Shown here in pieces: positions 7,432 to 16,577 of a stretch of 64,000 nt of DNA; position 1 is the first letter of the stretch; every line of letters starts with the position of its first letter. A model generated the notes under the pieces. It saw only the letters and a list, made by a program, of their open reading frames with translations. It did not search any database and had not been told where the DNA came from. Source of the DNA: Fusibacillus kribbianus (lineage in GTDB: Bacteria > Bacillota > Clostridia > Lachnospirales > Lachnospiraceae); assembly GCF_030053595.1 (NCBI RefSeq), contig NZ_JASGBQ010000002.1, positions 1-64,000 of the forward strand. The letters run 5' to 3'. A program made the translations under genes and the position numbers.

Positions 7432-9574
7432 ACATCATGGGTTCCATGCCAAGAGCGGGATGTCCCTTCTCGGTCAGGAATTCCAGTAAGGTTTCAGGAT
7501 CTTCTGCGATGGTCTCATCGCCGATCATATCGGTGAAGTTGTCGATACCATACAGTTCTTTTGCAGTTGCATTCAGTCTCTCAGCAACAGATTCTTTCAG
7601 ATCCTTGGGCATCCATACGATTCTCTCGATGCCGCCCTCAGCCTTCATAAACTTCTTGGAAGCGATGAAGTGCTTGCCGTGTCCCATAAAGCCGGGGGTC
7701 TGAACGCCGCCGCCTGTCATGGAAGCCAGATCTGCAAAGGTCATGCCCAGAGGAGTCATGCCTGCGTACTCACGGTTGGCAATGATAACGCCGTTGGAGA
7801 AAGGCTCAATACCGCAGATACATTCGAAGCATCCGCAGGAGGTCATCGGCTTCTCCATGATGGAGTACAGGGATACATCCTCAAGTGCACCGTTGGAGAA
7901 CTTCTTAACTGCTTCGTTAACATCCTCGTACTCACCGATTCTCTCATCGATGGGACGCTCTTTGGTGATTACCTGGCAGGGACCGGTAGGCTCCAGCTCA
8001 TTGGTAGCCTTTGCATCCAGCCATGAAACAGCACCGCAGAGACCCAGACGCTCGGGAGTAACCACGCATACGTGGCTGGGAGAGAATGCCTGGCACATGA
8101 TGCAGCTGTAGTATACATCTACAGACTCATCAGTCAGGGATTTCAGTCTGTCATCACGCTTGTCAAATGCGGGGATAGCCAGCTCATGACGAAGTTTTGT
8201 AACCAACTCAGGATCGGTGATAACCTTAACCTGGCACTTATCTACTACTGCGTCGAAATCATTCTTGATCTTTGCATAAAGAACTTCGCCGATGTGTTTT
8301 GCACGGAAGCCGGCGTCATAAGCAGCGTCACTGATACGAACACGGATCATATCACGCTGACCGGTATGCATAACGCCCTCGATGCAGTTCAGATAGCTGT
8401 GGAACTTACGCTCGAATACGGATTCAAAGTCGGACTGCATGCCCTTGCCTGCCACCTCTACGATGTAAGCAATGCTCTGCTTGCTGCCCTTCTCAAAGCT
8501 ATCGAAGTCAGGTCCGATCAGCTCGATCTTGTGATCCTCGATCTCGGAAGCTTCCTTGGTCTGTACCAGCTCGAAGCAGTCAACTCTGGAGCCGTCAAAC
8601 TCAACCTGCATCTGTTTCTTACGTACGATCTCGCCTTCAAATGCAGATGCGAAGGCAACAGGGATATCAATGTTTGTAATCTTGATCTTGATGTCGCGGG
8701 CCTCAAGGGAGGTTGCGTTGAATTTGGAAATATCGGGCTGTACGATCAGGCTCTTAGGAACCTTGATGTTAACAGCTTCAGAAGTAGCAACATCATCGGT
8801 AACTACGGGGAAGCCAAGGGCAATTGCACCGGCACCGCATGCTACAACTACAGGATTCAGAGCGCCGAGAGCATTTACGAATGCAGGCACACGCTCAAAG
8901 GTATACTTCATAAGTCCGGCAGCATCTCCGGGCTCAACATTACCGAAGATCAGGGCCGCTCTGACTGCAACGGATACTACATGAAGAACAGAGGTTACAT
9001 CCTTGCCCAGAGGGATCACACGAACATTAGCGCCCATGTTTACGCCCTTCTCCACACACTGATCGATCACATCGCCAACCAGTGTAACAAGGATACCCTG
9101 TGCCTGATAGCTCTTTACAAGTGCTGCTGCTTCATCAGCAGTGGGAGCCTTGCCAAGGATTACAGCTACGCCGGGGATATCGCCGGTTACCAGCGGTACA
9201 CCCAGCTCACGGATCGTGGCATCACCGAGATGACCGGAGCATCCGGTTCCCTCGTAGGGATCTGCACCATCCAGATATTTCAGTGCTTCGATGAACTCTG
9301 CACAAAGAGCGGTACCAACACCGTTCATGAATACATCGTTCAGTTTTGCATTCTTCGTCTCAATGCTCTTAACTACGCCCAGGGCTTCTTTCAATTCACC
9401 CAGGTTGGTTACCTTTGTACCTGTTACTGCATAGTAGCAGGGAAGGAAATAAGCTGTCTTAGGGAAAGCAACTGCTTTATCTGCACCATGCTGTGCGATA
9501 GCAGCGTCGATGGCACCTTCCGCTAAGCCATATACAGTATCCGCACCGCTAAATACTACATCAAATAGTGTCAC
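7430..9574 (-). CDS. acsB: CO-methylating acetyl-CoA synthase (AcsB)
   Basis: AcsB joins the methyl group from the corrinoid protein, CO from AcsA and CoA into acetyl-CoA. It is 714 residues, close to the 729 of the Moorella enzyme. All six A-cluster cysteines are present: Cys491, Cys494, Cys503 and Cys513 for the 4Fe-4S cluster, and Cys580-Gly-Cys582 for the proximal and distal nickel sites. N-terminal Rossmann-type regions that form the CO channel with AcsA precede them. The gene follows the cooC-like gene by 11 bp. The stop codon lies inside the base of a long stem-loop. Confidence 0.97.
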   Translation of the reverse strand: MTLFDVVFSGADTVYGLAEGAIDAAIAQHGADKAVAFPKTAYFLPCYYAVTGTKVTNLGELKEALGVVKSIETKNAKLNDVFMNGVGTALCAEFIEALKYLDGADPYEGTGCSGHLGDATIRELGVPLVTGDIPGVAVILGKAPTADEAAALVKSYQAQGILVTLVGDVIDQCVEKGVNMGANVRVIPLGKDVTSVLHVVSVAVRAALIFGNVEPGDAAGLMKYTFERVPAFVNALGALNPVVVACGAGAIALGFPVVTDDVATSEAVNIKVPKSLIVQPDISKFNATSLEARDIKIKITNIDIPVAFASAFEGEIVRKKQMQVEFDGSRVDCFELVQTKEASEIEDHKIELIGPDFDSFEKGSKQSIAYIVEVAGKGMQSDFESVFERKFHSYLNCIEGVMHTGQRDMIRVRISDAAYDAGFRAKHIGEVLYAKIKNDFDAVVDKCQVKVITDPELVTKLRHELAIPAFDKRDDRLKSLTDESVDVYYSCIMCQAFSPSHVCVVTPERLGLCGAVSWLDAKATNELEPTGPCQVITKERPIDERIGEYEDVNEAVKKFSNGALEDVSLYSIMEKPMTSCGCFECICGIEPFSNGVIIANREYAGMTPLGMTFADLASMTGGGVQTPGFMGHGKHFIASKKFMKAEGGIERIVWMPKDLKESVAERLNATAKELYGIDNFTDMIGDETIAEDPETLLEFLTEKGHPALGMEPMM

Positions 9575-9585
9575 TGTTCTACCTC

Positions 9586-10359
9586 CTAATAATCTGACTC
9601 ATGGTCGATTTTTTCTTTTATTTTCTGAATTTCCGCTTTGGCAGACGGGCTGAAATCAAAAGGTGATTTCCCCTGTCTGTCTGCATCGATCACCTCAGAA
9701 TTGTAGTGAATGAAGCCTAAGAGGTCACAGGCAGGAATCTTGCTCCTTATAAACGCCTCATCCTCTTCGCCGCGAACCTTGTTCGCCACGACTCTCACCT
9801 GTTTTACTCCAAGGTCATCGGCCAGGCGTTTCACATTTTTATATGTCTGCACGCTTCTTGCACCAGGCTCGATTACCACAATGAACTGATCCATTCCTTC
9901 CGTTGTGCCTCTGCCCAGATGCTCCAGGCCGGCTTCCATATCCAGAATGACAACATCATTGCTCCGAAGTACCAGATGATTGATGATGCGCTTCAACATC
10001 ACATGCTCCGGGCACACACAGCCGCTTCCGCCGGTCTCCACGGTTCCCAGTGTCAGCAGCTTCACGCCGTTGCAGCTCTTTGCATACAGGTCAGGAATAT
10101 CATCCACCTTGGGATTCATTTTGAAGAAGGTGTTGGTTGCATCCGCTCCCGTCCTCTCCTGAATCAGCTTGCGCATCTTGGAAATCGGAACGATACTGTC
10201 AAGCTCTTCCTCGGAAAATCCAAGGGCAAGTCCCAGATTGGCATCCGGATCCACATCGGCTGCCAGCACATTCTTTCCTTCCTCCGCATAAAGCCTTGCA
10301 AGGGTGGCGGCAAATGTGGTTTTTCCCACACCGCCCTTTCCTGTTACAGCAATTTTCAT
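9586..10359 (-). CDS. cooC: Nickel-insertion ATPase, CooC/AcsF family (copy between acsA and acsB)
   Basis: A 257-residue MinD/CooC-type P-loop ATPase with the deviant Walker A GKGGVGKTT at residues 7-15 and a GSGCVCPEH sequence whose Cys-x-Cys pair matches the metal-binding dimer site of CooC. Members load nickel into CO dehydrogenase; the copy beside acsB in other acetogens is called AcsF and is thought to mature acetyl-CoA synthase. It lies 39 bp after acsA and 11 bp before acsB. Which of the two enzymes it serves cannot be decided from sequence. Confidence 0.9.
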   Translation of the reverse strand: MKIAVTGKGGVGKTTFAATLARLYAEEGKNVLAADVDPDANLGLALGFSEEELDSIVPISKMRKLIQERTGADATNTFFKMNPKVDDIPDLYAKSCNGVKLLTLGTVETGGSGCVCPEHVMLKRIINHLVLRSNDVVILDMEAGLEHLGRGTTEGMDQFIVVIEPGARSVQTYKNVKRLADDLGVKQVRVVANKVRGEEDEAFIRSKIPACDLLGFIHYNSEVIDADRQGKSPFDFSPSAKAEIQKIKEKIDHESDY

Positions 10360-10398
10360 GTCTCATTCACCTCTGGTCTAATCACACGGCTGCCGGCA

Positions 10399-12291
10399 TT
10401 AGATACCGATTGCAGCTCTCTTCTCTTCGATTCTCTGGATCATGGCATCACCCAGTTTATCAATATCCTTCTCTACTGTGTAAGCAGCGCCGGTCCACTC
10501 ACGAACACCATCTGTCAGAAGCTGTTCAACCTCGGTAGAACCGGATACATAAGGTTCTACGCCGAGGAAGGTATCAATACCAGTACCAACTACATAGTTG
10601 CCGATGGATACAGCCTTCTCAGACATCCACTCAGGTGCACAGCCGACAACAGGAAGCTGAGAAATCTTGAGTCCGGAATCTTTAGCAAGTTCTGCAACCA
10701 GATTCATCATACGGGAAATATCCACGCAAGAACCCATATGCAATACAGGAGGGATATCTGCCAGCTCGCAGACTCTCTTTAAACCTGCACCGCACAGATC
10801 CTTTGCTCTCTTGTCCATAAGGCCTGCCCTTGCAGCAGCCTGTGCAGAACATCCGGATGCAACGATAATAATGTCGTTAGCGATCAGCTTCTTCATCAGT
10901 TCAATGTGAGCGGTATCAGGGCGAACCTTCGGGTTGTTGCAGCCAACCATGGCAACTGCGCCACGAAGAACACCGGAGGTCACACACTCAAGGAGCGGCT
11001 TGGTGGTTCCGGTCACATCTACCTGAGAGTTGGTAACTCCATCCAGAGTTTTAACGATTGCCTCCAGAGAATAACCAACAGTAGCCTTCTGTTTCATATC
11101 AGGAATATGTACCAGCTCGGGTTTTCTATTCTTAAAGTTCTCAATTGCCATCTTTACAATAGCTTTTGCATTTTCTCCTGCATTTTCAGGGCTGAAACGG
11201 ATAAAATCAGAATCAGGCATCTGTGCGATCGGAGAGGTTGTGATGAATTTTGTATGGAAGCATTTGCTTAACGGCCCAAGGGCAGGGAAGATACACTGAA
11301 CGTCAACTACGATTGCCTCGCAGGCACCGGTCAGAACCACATTCTCCTGCTGCAGGAAGTTTCCTGCCATCGGAACGCCGCGGCGCATAGCCACTTCGTT
11401 GGAGGTACAGCAGACACCGGATACGGTGATTCCCTTTGCTCCCATTTCCTTCGCATATGCGATCATCTCGGGATCATCTGCATATTCACAGATCATCTCA
11501 GAGAGGCTCGGATCATGGCCATGAACAACGATGTTTACATTGTCTGCGTTCATAACGCCAAGATTTGCCTCAGTATCAATGGGCTTGGGAGTTCCGAACA
11601 GTACATCGGAGAACTCGGTTCCCATCATGGAGCCGCCCCATCCATCACCCATACCGCAGCGGATAGACTGTTTGATCAGTGCTTCCGGCTTGGAAGAGCA
11701 TCCCATATGAGTCATATGCATGGAGGAAGCAACTTCACGATCAATTGCACGGGGAGCCAGTTCATTTTTGATCAGAAGCTCTTTCTGAGATTCAGGCATT
11801 CTGTCAAGGAATTTCTGGAATCCGAAAGGTTTACCATATTCCATCAGACCTGCTTCAGCAACCTCATGAGCTACATCGTAAATATCTCTGCCCTCAGTCT
11901 CAACGCCAAATTCCTTTGCCAGTTTAAGCAGCTTTGCAGGATCTTTGACCTGGTAATTTCCACCCTCTTCTGCACAATGAAGGGTATGGCAGATCTCACG
12001 ACCATGATCGGAGTGAGTTGCGGCACCGCCTGCAGTGAATTTCAGGTAGTTACGTCCTACGATACCGTGAACGTCACATCCGCAGATGCCTCTGGGCGCC
12101 TTGGGGGTAATACGGCAAGGTCCCATCGCACAGATACGGCAGCAGATACCCTGCTCACCGAACTTACAGTGAGGCGTCTGATTCTTCACTCTCATCTGCC
12201 AGGAATCAGCACCCACTTTTGCGCCTGTTTCCAGGAGTCTGGCTGTAGCGGCTTCAAACTCCTCAACGCTTGTCAACTTAAAGTCTCCCAT
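10399..12291 (-). CDS. acsA: Carbon monoxide dehydrogenase catalytic subunit (AcsA/CooS)
   Basis: Ni-Fe CO dehydrogenase reducing CO2 to CO for AcsB. It is 630 residues. The N-terminus carries the D- and B-cluster cysteines Cys42, Cys50, Cys51, Cys54 and Cys59 and a GICGC motif at about 68-72. C-cluster ligand regions are all present: VHGHDPSLSEM, VSGVCCTSNE, VDVQCIFPAL, VGCNNPKVRP, VASGCSAQAAAR and HMGSCVDISR. It is a single enzyme of the bacterial acetogen type, with GGAGG before the ATG. CooC-type ATPases lie on both sides. Confidence 0.97.
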   Translation of the reverse strand: MGDFKLTSVEEFEAATARLLETGAKVGADSWQMRVKNQTPHCKFGEQGICCRICAMGPCRITPKAPRGICGCDVHGIVGRNYLKFTAGGAATHSDHGREICHTLHCAEEGGNYQVKDPAKLLKLAKEFGVETEGRDIYDVAHEVAEAGLMEYGKPFGFQKFLDRMPESQKELLIKNELAPRAIDREVASSMHMTHMGCSSKPEALIKQSIRCGMGDGWGGSMMGTEFSDVLFGTPKPIDTEANLGVMNADNVNIVVHGHDPSLSEMICEYADDPEMIAYAKEMGAKGITVSGVCCTSNEVAMRRGVPMAGNFLQQENVVLTGACEAIVVDVQCIFPALGPLSKCFHTKFITTSPIAQMPDSDFIRFSPENAGENAKAIVKMAIENFKNRKPELVHIPDMKQKATVGYSLEAIVKTLDGVTNSQVDVTGTTKPLLECVTSGVLRGAVAMVGCNNPKVRPDTAHIELMKKLIANDIIIVASGCSAQAAARAGLMDKRAKDLCGAGLKRVCELADIPPVLHMGSCVDISRMMNLVAELAKDSGLKISQLPVVGCAPEWMSEKAVSIGNYVVGTGIDTFLGVEPYVSGSTEVEQLLTDGVREWTGAAYTVEKDIDKLGDAMIQRIEEKRAAIGI

Positions 12292-12338
12292 TATAAACCT
12301 CCTTTAATTTCGGCCCACCCACTACGGACGGGCATTAA

Positions 12339-13118
12339 TTATTTAGAATGTAACAGCTTTTCTACTGCCTGAATCAGAGCCTCTCTCACCGGCGAATCCT
12401 CCGGAAGATTGATCGCGGTGGCTTTCCCTTCACAGTCCATTTCATAGACATCCTCGCTGTGAGGGACCACGCCGACCAGATTCAGCCCCTGTTTCTCTAT
12501 CTCTTCCCGAGTGCCCTCGTTCAGCTTGCCCTCCGGCGCGCGGTTTACGATAAGACCCATCACCTTGGGATTGAGATTGCATTCCTTTACCAGCTCTGCG
12601 ATCCTTCCAACGGCCTGAACGCCTCTTCTGGAGCAATCGCTCACCAGAAGCACTGCATCCACATGAGGAAGGATTCCGCGGCTGATATGCTCCATTCCGG
12701 CCTCGTTGTCCACGACTACATACTGATAGCTGCCGGAAAGTCTGGCCACCTGGGTTGTAAGAAGCCCATTTACATAACAATAGCAGCCTGACCCCTGAGT
12801 TCTGCCCATCACCAACATATCATAGTCATCTTCCTCGATCAGTGCGGAATTAAACCGAAATGCTGCATACTCCTGTTTGGACATACCCGCCGGAATCGGA
12901 CTGGGATTCATCATTTCTGCACGGGCTATCTCCTCACGGATCTCTCCGAGGGTCGCTTCCACCTTCACTCCAAGAACTTCATTCAGATTGGAGTTGGCAT
13001 CCGCATCCACCGCCAGAATCGGTCCCTTTTCTTTTTTACACAAATATTGAATCAGCAGGCCGCAAAGGGTTGTCTTTCCGACACCGCCCTTGCCTGCAAC
13101 TGCAATCGTATAGGCCAC
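12339..13118 (-). CDS. cooC: CooC nickel-insertion ATPase (copy upstream of acsA)
   Basis: A 259-residue P-loop ATPase with GKGGVGKTT at residues 9-17 and a GSGCYCYVNG sequence giving the Cys-x-Cys dimer site of CooC. It is expected to insert nickel into the C-cluster of AcsA. The start is a GTG preceded by AAGGAGGG. It is clearly paralogous to the other CooC gene but not a recent duplicate. The next gene is acsA, 47 bp downstream, and cooT lies 58 bp upstream. Confidence 0.93.
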   Translation of the reverse strand: MAYTIAVAGKGGVGKTTLCGLLIQYLCKKEKGPILAVDADANSNLNEVLGVKVEATLGEIREEIARAEMMNPSPIPAGMSKQEYAAFRFNSALIEEDDYDMLVMGRTQGSGCYCYVNGLLTTQVARLSGSYQYVVVDNEAGMEHISRGILPHVDAVLLVSDCSRRGVQAVGRIAELVKECNLNPKVMGLIVNRAPEGKLNEGTREEIEKQGLNLVGVVPHSEDVYEMDCEGKATAINLPEDSPVREALIQAVEKLLHSK

Positions 13119-13176
13119 CTACAAGCCCTCCTTACATCAGATTTTATTGGTATACATGCTGTGAGAACACTGCTTT

Positions 13177-13371
13177 TTAATCTGTACAGCGAACCTTAAC
13201 AACGCTGCCTGCCAAATCAACCTCTGTCAGAGCTCCCTTCAGCTGTTTTTCCTGACCAATAATATCGATCAAAGTAATTGTATCGCCGTCAATCAGAATT
13301 TTGCTGACATTTCTGAGAAGAAGCGTTTCATCTTCTTCCGCTCTTTTTCCATAAACTGCTGCAAGACACAT
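13177..13371 (-). CDS. cooT: CooT-family nickel-binding protein
   Basis: A 64-residue protein starting MCLAAVYGK. Known CooT proteins start with Met-Cys and bind one Ni(II) per dimer through Cys2 with a small beta-barrel fold. The short beta-rich sequence ending AGSVVKVRCTD fits. Its place between a His-rich protein and CooC supports a nickel-delivery role for CO dehydrogenase. It lies 12 bp after the His-rich gene. Confidence 0.88.
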   Translation of the reverse strand: MCLAAVYGKRAEEDETLLLRNVSKILIDGDTITLIDIIGQEKQLKGALTEVDLAGSVVKVRCTD

Positions 13372-13383
13372 GATTACCGCCTC

Positions 13384-13800
13384 CTATTTGTCTGCTTTCA
13401 GTAAGGAAAGTGCCACACTGAGACGAACATTGCCGCTTTCAAAATCGGAAACACCTTTTTCGATCTGCTCTGCTGCCTCATCCTTGCCCATGGACCGAAG
13501 TTTTTTTGCCATGTCTGCCAGTTCCGCCGCATGATGCTTGTTGTGCTGTACCATATAGCCTACCAGAGCAACGGTCTCATCCTCTGCACTGACGCAGCTG
13601 TTACAGCTTCCGGCGCATCCGTGGCTGTGTCCGCATTCATCCCCATGGCTGTGTCCGTCTGCATGATCATGGGTATGTGTATGCTCACCCTCATGTCCCT
13701 CTTCATGAACATGTTCGTGGGAATGTTCAATTGTGTGGGTGTGCGCATGCGTATGATGGCAATGAACGACAGCACCATTTTCATCTGTCACTACGTGCAT
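13384..13800 (-). CDS. His-rich metal-binding protein, CooJ-like in role
   Basis: A 138-residue cytosolic protein, first gene of the acetyl-CoA operon. Residues 1-70 contain 20 histidines, mostly as His-x-His pairs, and Cys14, with a GCAGSCNSC cysteine cluster near residues 61-69. Residues about 76-138 form a predicted helical domain with an HNKHH motif. The His tract resembles nickel-storage regions of CooJ, HypB and SlyD, but CooJ has its His tail at the C-terminus and I see no clear homology to it. Nickel binding is inferred from composition and from the neighbours cooT and cooC. A good GAAAGGAG site precedes the ATG. Confidence 0.8.
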   Translation of the reverse strand: MHVVTDENGAVVHCHHTHAHTHTIEHSHEHVHEEGHEGEHTHTHDHADGHSHGDECGHSHGCAGSCNSCVSAEDETVALVGYMVQHNKHHAAELADMAKKLRSMGKDEAAEQIEKGVSDFESGNVRLSVALSLLKADK

Positions 13801-13867
13801 TCCACATTCTCCTTTCTGCGATTTTGAAAAAGAAAAATTATGTTAAATTTTTAATTATATCTATATC

Positions 13868-13896
13868 ATTATACCCTGTTAAGTAATATTAATCAA
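13868..13896 (-). promoter_or_regulatory. Promoter of the acetyl-CoA (acs) operon
   Basis: On the minus strand TTGATT, 17 bp, TATAAT lies about 68 bp upstream of the His-rich gene. This is a near-consensus sigma-A promoter in an AT-rich stretch. It is the only strong promoter seen ahead of the 13-kb operon. No operator palindrome or riboswitch is evident in the roughly 60-nt leader. Confidence 0.75.
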
Positions 13897-13935
13897 GGAC
13901 ATTTCTTTTTTTTTGGAGAATTTTTGACAATGTTC

Positions 13936-13975
13936 ACAAAAAAGTACAAAGATTCTTGACACCTACATCTTGTAC
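13936..13975 (-). terminator. Intrinsic terminator of the SEC-C gene
   Basis: GTACAAGAT and ATCTTTGTAC on the minus strand form a stem of about 9 bp, followed by TTTTTT. It starts about 7 bp after the SEC-C gene stop and separates that gene from the acs promoter. Confidence 0.7.
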
Positions 13976-13981
13976 CCGGTT

Positions 13982-14482
<501 letters not shown>

Positions 14483-14529
14483 TATTTCTACCATCCTTAT
14501 ACAAATTTTATAATAATGATCTATTCTCC

Positions 14530-14559
14530 ATTATACTATCAATAAACAGTTTATGGCAA
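14530..14559 (-). promoter_or_regulatory. Promoter for the SEC-C gene
   Basis: The minus strand carries TTGCCA, 18 bp, TATAAT, about 48 bp before the SEC-C start. Confidence 0.55.
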
Positions 14560-14571
14560 TAGGAAAATGAA

Positions 14572-14600
14572 TTGTTGCTGTACCCAATTCATGGTATACT
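14572..14600 (+). promoter_or_regulatory. Promoter for the PHP gene
   Basis: TTGTTG, 17 bp, TATACT on the plus strand. It implies a leader of about 118 nt before the PHP start at 14725. The 14601-14724 leader has no recognisable riboswitch; it can be read as a 35-codon frame, but that would begin upstream of the expected transcript start. Confidence 0.6.
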
Positions 14601-14724
14601 ATGAACGGACTGAACGTTCTGATCGCGCCGATTGCACGGAGCATGGCATGTGTATCGAACAGATTGAGCATTCCGAACGAGTCATGCATACCAAATCCGA
14701 TATTATAAAAGGAGACTCCGTATT

Positions 14725-15615
14725 ATGAACTCTGATATCGATTCTTTCGTTGACCTTCATATCCATTCTGTTTTCTCGGACGGTACCTGCACTCCGGAGG
14801 AGCTGGCCGATCTGGCAGTAAAACAAAGGCTGGCTGCCATTGCTCTGACAGATCATGATACGGCAGATGGTATCCCCCGCCTTCTGAAGGCCTGTAAGGA
14901 TCTGAATCTTCAGACGATTCCGGGGATCGAGCTTTCCTGTACCTGGAACGGAAAAAGTATTCATATCCTGGGCTACGGAATGGATTGGCAAAGGGACAGT
15001 TTTCGGCAAAAGCTTAAAGAGTGGCAGTCTGACAGGGAAACCAGAAACAGCCAGATCATAGAACGGCTGCAAAAGCGCGGATATGACCTGTCCATGGAAC
15101 TGCTGCATCTTCGTTTTCCGGATGCAGTGCTCACTCGGGCAAGCATTGCAGTCTTTCTTGCCGAAACAAAACAGGTTCCCGATAAAAACTGGGTCTTTTC
15201 CAACCTGATCGGAAAGGGCTGTCCCTGCCATGTGCCGCGAAAACCGGTAGCCCCGGAAGAAGCGATCCGGTTCCTTCTGGACCATGGCGGTATCCCGGTT
15301 TTCGCTCATCCGATCCTCAGCCGTATGTGCGAAATACAGCTGGATGAATTTACCGGTTATCTGAAAGCTTTCGGACTTATGGGAATCGAGGGCTATTATT
15401 CCGGTTACAGTGCCTCAGACGAAGCACAAATCAAACGAATCGCCAAAAAATACGATCTATTCCTGACAGGAGGCTCTGATTTTCACGGAGCGGCAAAGCC
15501 TTCCATTTCCATCGGAACCGGTAAGGGAAAGCTGCAGGTTCCCCGTTCCTGTTTTCAAAGCCTCCTAGAAGCTCAAAGCCGCCTTCAAGCAAACGGAGCG
15601 TTACTTCCCGGATGA
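14725..15615 (+). CDS. PHP-domain phosphoesterase
   Basis: A 296-residue PHP metallo-phosphoesterase of the TrpH/YciV type. Those enzymes hydrolyse 3',5'-nucleoside bisphosphates or short RNA 5' ends. Metal ligands include His12 and His14 (DLHIHSVFSDG), Asp43-His44-Asp45 (ALTDHDTADG), the IPGIELS strand, VFAHPILS and GSDFHG. The ATG follows AAAGGAGACTC. It stands alone, convergent with metF and separated from it by a terminator. Exact substrate is not determined. Confidence 0.88.
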   Translation: MNSDIDSFVDLHIHSVFSDGTCTPEELADLAVKQRLAAIALTDHDTADGIPRLLKACKDLNLQTIPGIELSCTWNGKSIHILGYGMDWQRDSFRQKLKEWQSDRETRNSQIIERLQKRGYDLSMELLHLRFPDAVLTRASIAVFLAETKQVPDKNWVFSNLIGKGCPCHVPRKPVAPEEAIRFLLDHGGIPVFAHPILSRMCEIQLDEFTGYLKAFGLMGIEGYYSGYSASDEAQIKRIAKKYDLFLTGGSDFHGAAKPSISIGTGKGKLQVPRSCFQSLLEAQSRLQANGALLPG

Positions 15616-15648
15616 TCCATCCGATTCGTAACGCTCTGTAATTTTTTA
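15595..15648 (+). terminator. Terminator of the PHP gene
   Basis: GAGCGTTAC and GTAACGCTC pair across a loop that contains the PHP stop codon, followed by TGTAATTTTTT on the plus strand. Confidence 0.75.
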
Positions 15649-15658
15649 CAATATGAAA

Positions 15659-16537
15659 TTAGATTCCGGCCTGCTTAAGAAGCTCCGGTACCTTGGACTC
15701 CCATCCAAGAGCCATAATATGTACGCCCTGGCAATAAGGCTTACATTCTCTGATAATGCGGGCAGCGATCTCCACACCGGTGATGCCGGCCTTCGTCTTC
15801 TCTTTGTCCGCCTTCAGTTCGTCGATCATCTCTTCCGGAATGTGAATACCAGCAACGTTTGCGTTCATGTATCTGCACATGCCCACAGACTTGGGAATTA
15901 CGATTCCCAGCTGAACAGGCTTACCGAACTGTTTTGCCTTCTCCATGAACTGGATAAACTTCTCAGGCTCATAAACTGCCTGTGTCTGGAAATAATCACA
16001 GCCGGCTGCGACCTTTCTTTCCATTTTTGCAAGCTGAACATCCACAGAATCACTGCAGGGAGATACCACTGCACCCTTTGCAAATTTCGGCGGCTCGCCA
16101 ACCAGTTCATTTCCACCCAGATCCACGCCTGATTCCAGCTGTTTTACTGTGTGAATCAAAGATACAGAGTCCAGATCAAAAACAGGTTTTGCCTGAGGAT
16201 GATCACCCAGCTTGGTATGGTCGCCCGTCAGAAGAAGCAGGTTTTCGATTCCGAACATTGCAGCACTCAAAAGGTCAGACTGCAGTGCGATACGGTTTCT
16301 GTCACGACAGGTCAGCTGGAAAATCGGGGTCAGTCCCTCATCTTTCAAAGCCTTACAGGTTGCCAGAGAACCAAGGCGCATAACGGATGACTGATTATCT
16401 GTTACATTGACTGCTGTCACTCCGCTCAGATATGTCTTTGCTTCCTCCAGCATATGCTCAATATGGAATCCTTTCGGCGGTCCTACTTCCGCAGTAACTA
16501 CAAATTCGCCACGTTCAAATGCTTCCGTAATCTTCAT
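15659..16537 (-). CDS. metF: Methylenetetrahydrofolate reductase, catalytic subunit
   Basis: MetF reduces 5,10-methylene-THF to 5-methyl-THF on FAD, the last step of the methyl branch. It is 292 residues, the usual length of the single-domain bacterial enzyme. Recognisable family sequences are FVVTAEVGPPKG, VNVTDNQSSVMRLGS, LLLTGDH and DYFQTQAVYEPEKF. It is the last gene of the rnfC2-metV-metF set, 40 bp after metV, an arrangement like the heterotrimeric enzyme of Acetobacterium woodii. Confidence 0.96.
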   Translation of the reverse strand: MKITEAFERGEFVVTAEVGPPKGFHIEHMLEEAKTYLSGVTAVNVTDNQSSVMRLGSLATCKALKDEGLTPIFQLTCRDRNRIALQSDLLSAAMFGIENLLLLTGDHTKLGDHPQAKPVFDLDSVSLIHTVKQLESGVDLGGNELVGEPPKFAKGAVVSPCSDSVDVQLAKMERKVAAGCDYFQTQAVYEPEKFIQFMEKAKQFGKPVQLGIVIPKSVGMCRYMNANVAGIHIPEEMIDELKADKEKTKAGITGVEIAARIIRECKPYCQGVHIMALGWESKVPELLKQAGI

Positions 16538-16577
16538 TATCCATTACTCCTAATCATTATATATTTTAACGGTTTCC

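Noticed and set aside
8072-9526. 484-codon open frame on the plus strand opposite acsB
   Set aside because: It lies wholly within acsB, lacks a ribosome site, and its cysteine- and tyrosine-rich product resembles no family; it is a shadow of the codon bias of acsB.
13531-13827. Met-rich 98-codon frame opposite the His-rich gene
   Set aside because: It arises because His codons CAT/CAC read as ATG/GTG on the other strand; it has no ribosome site or promoter of its own.
14601-14708. 35-codon leader peptide before the PHP gene
   Set aside because: Its ATG lies upstream of the expected transcript start and it has no ribosome site.
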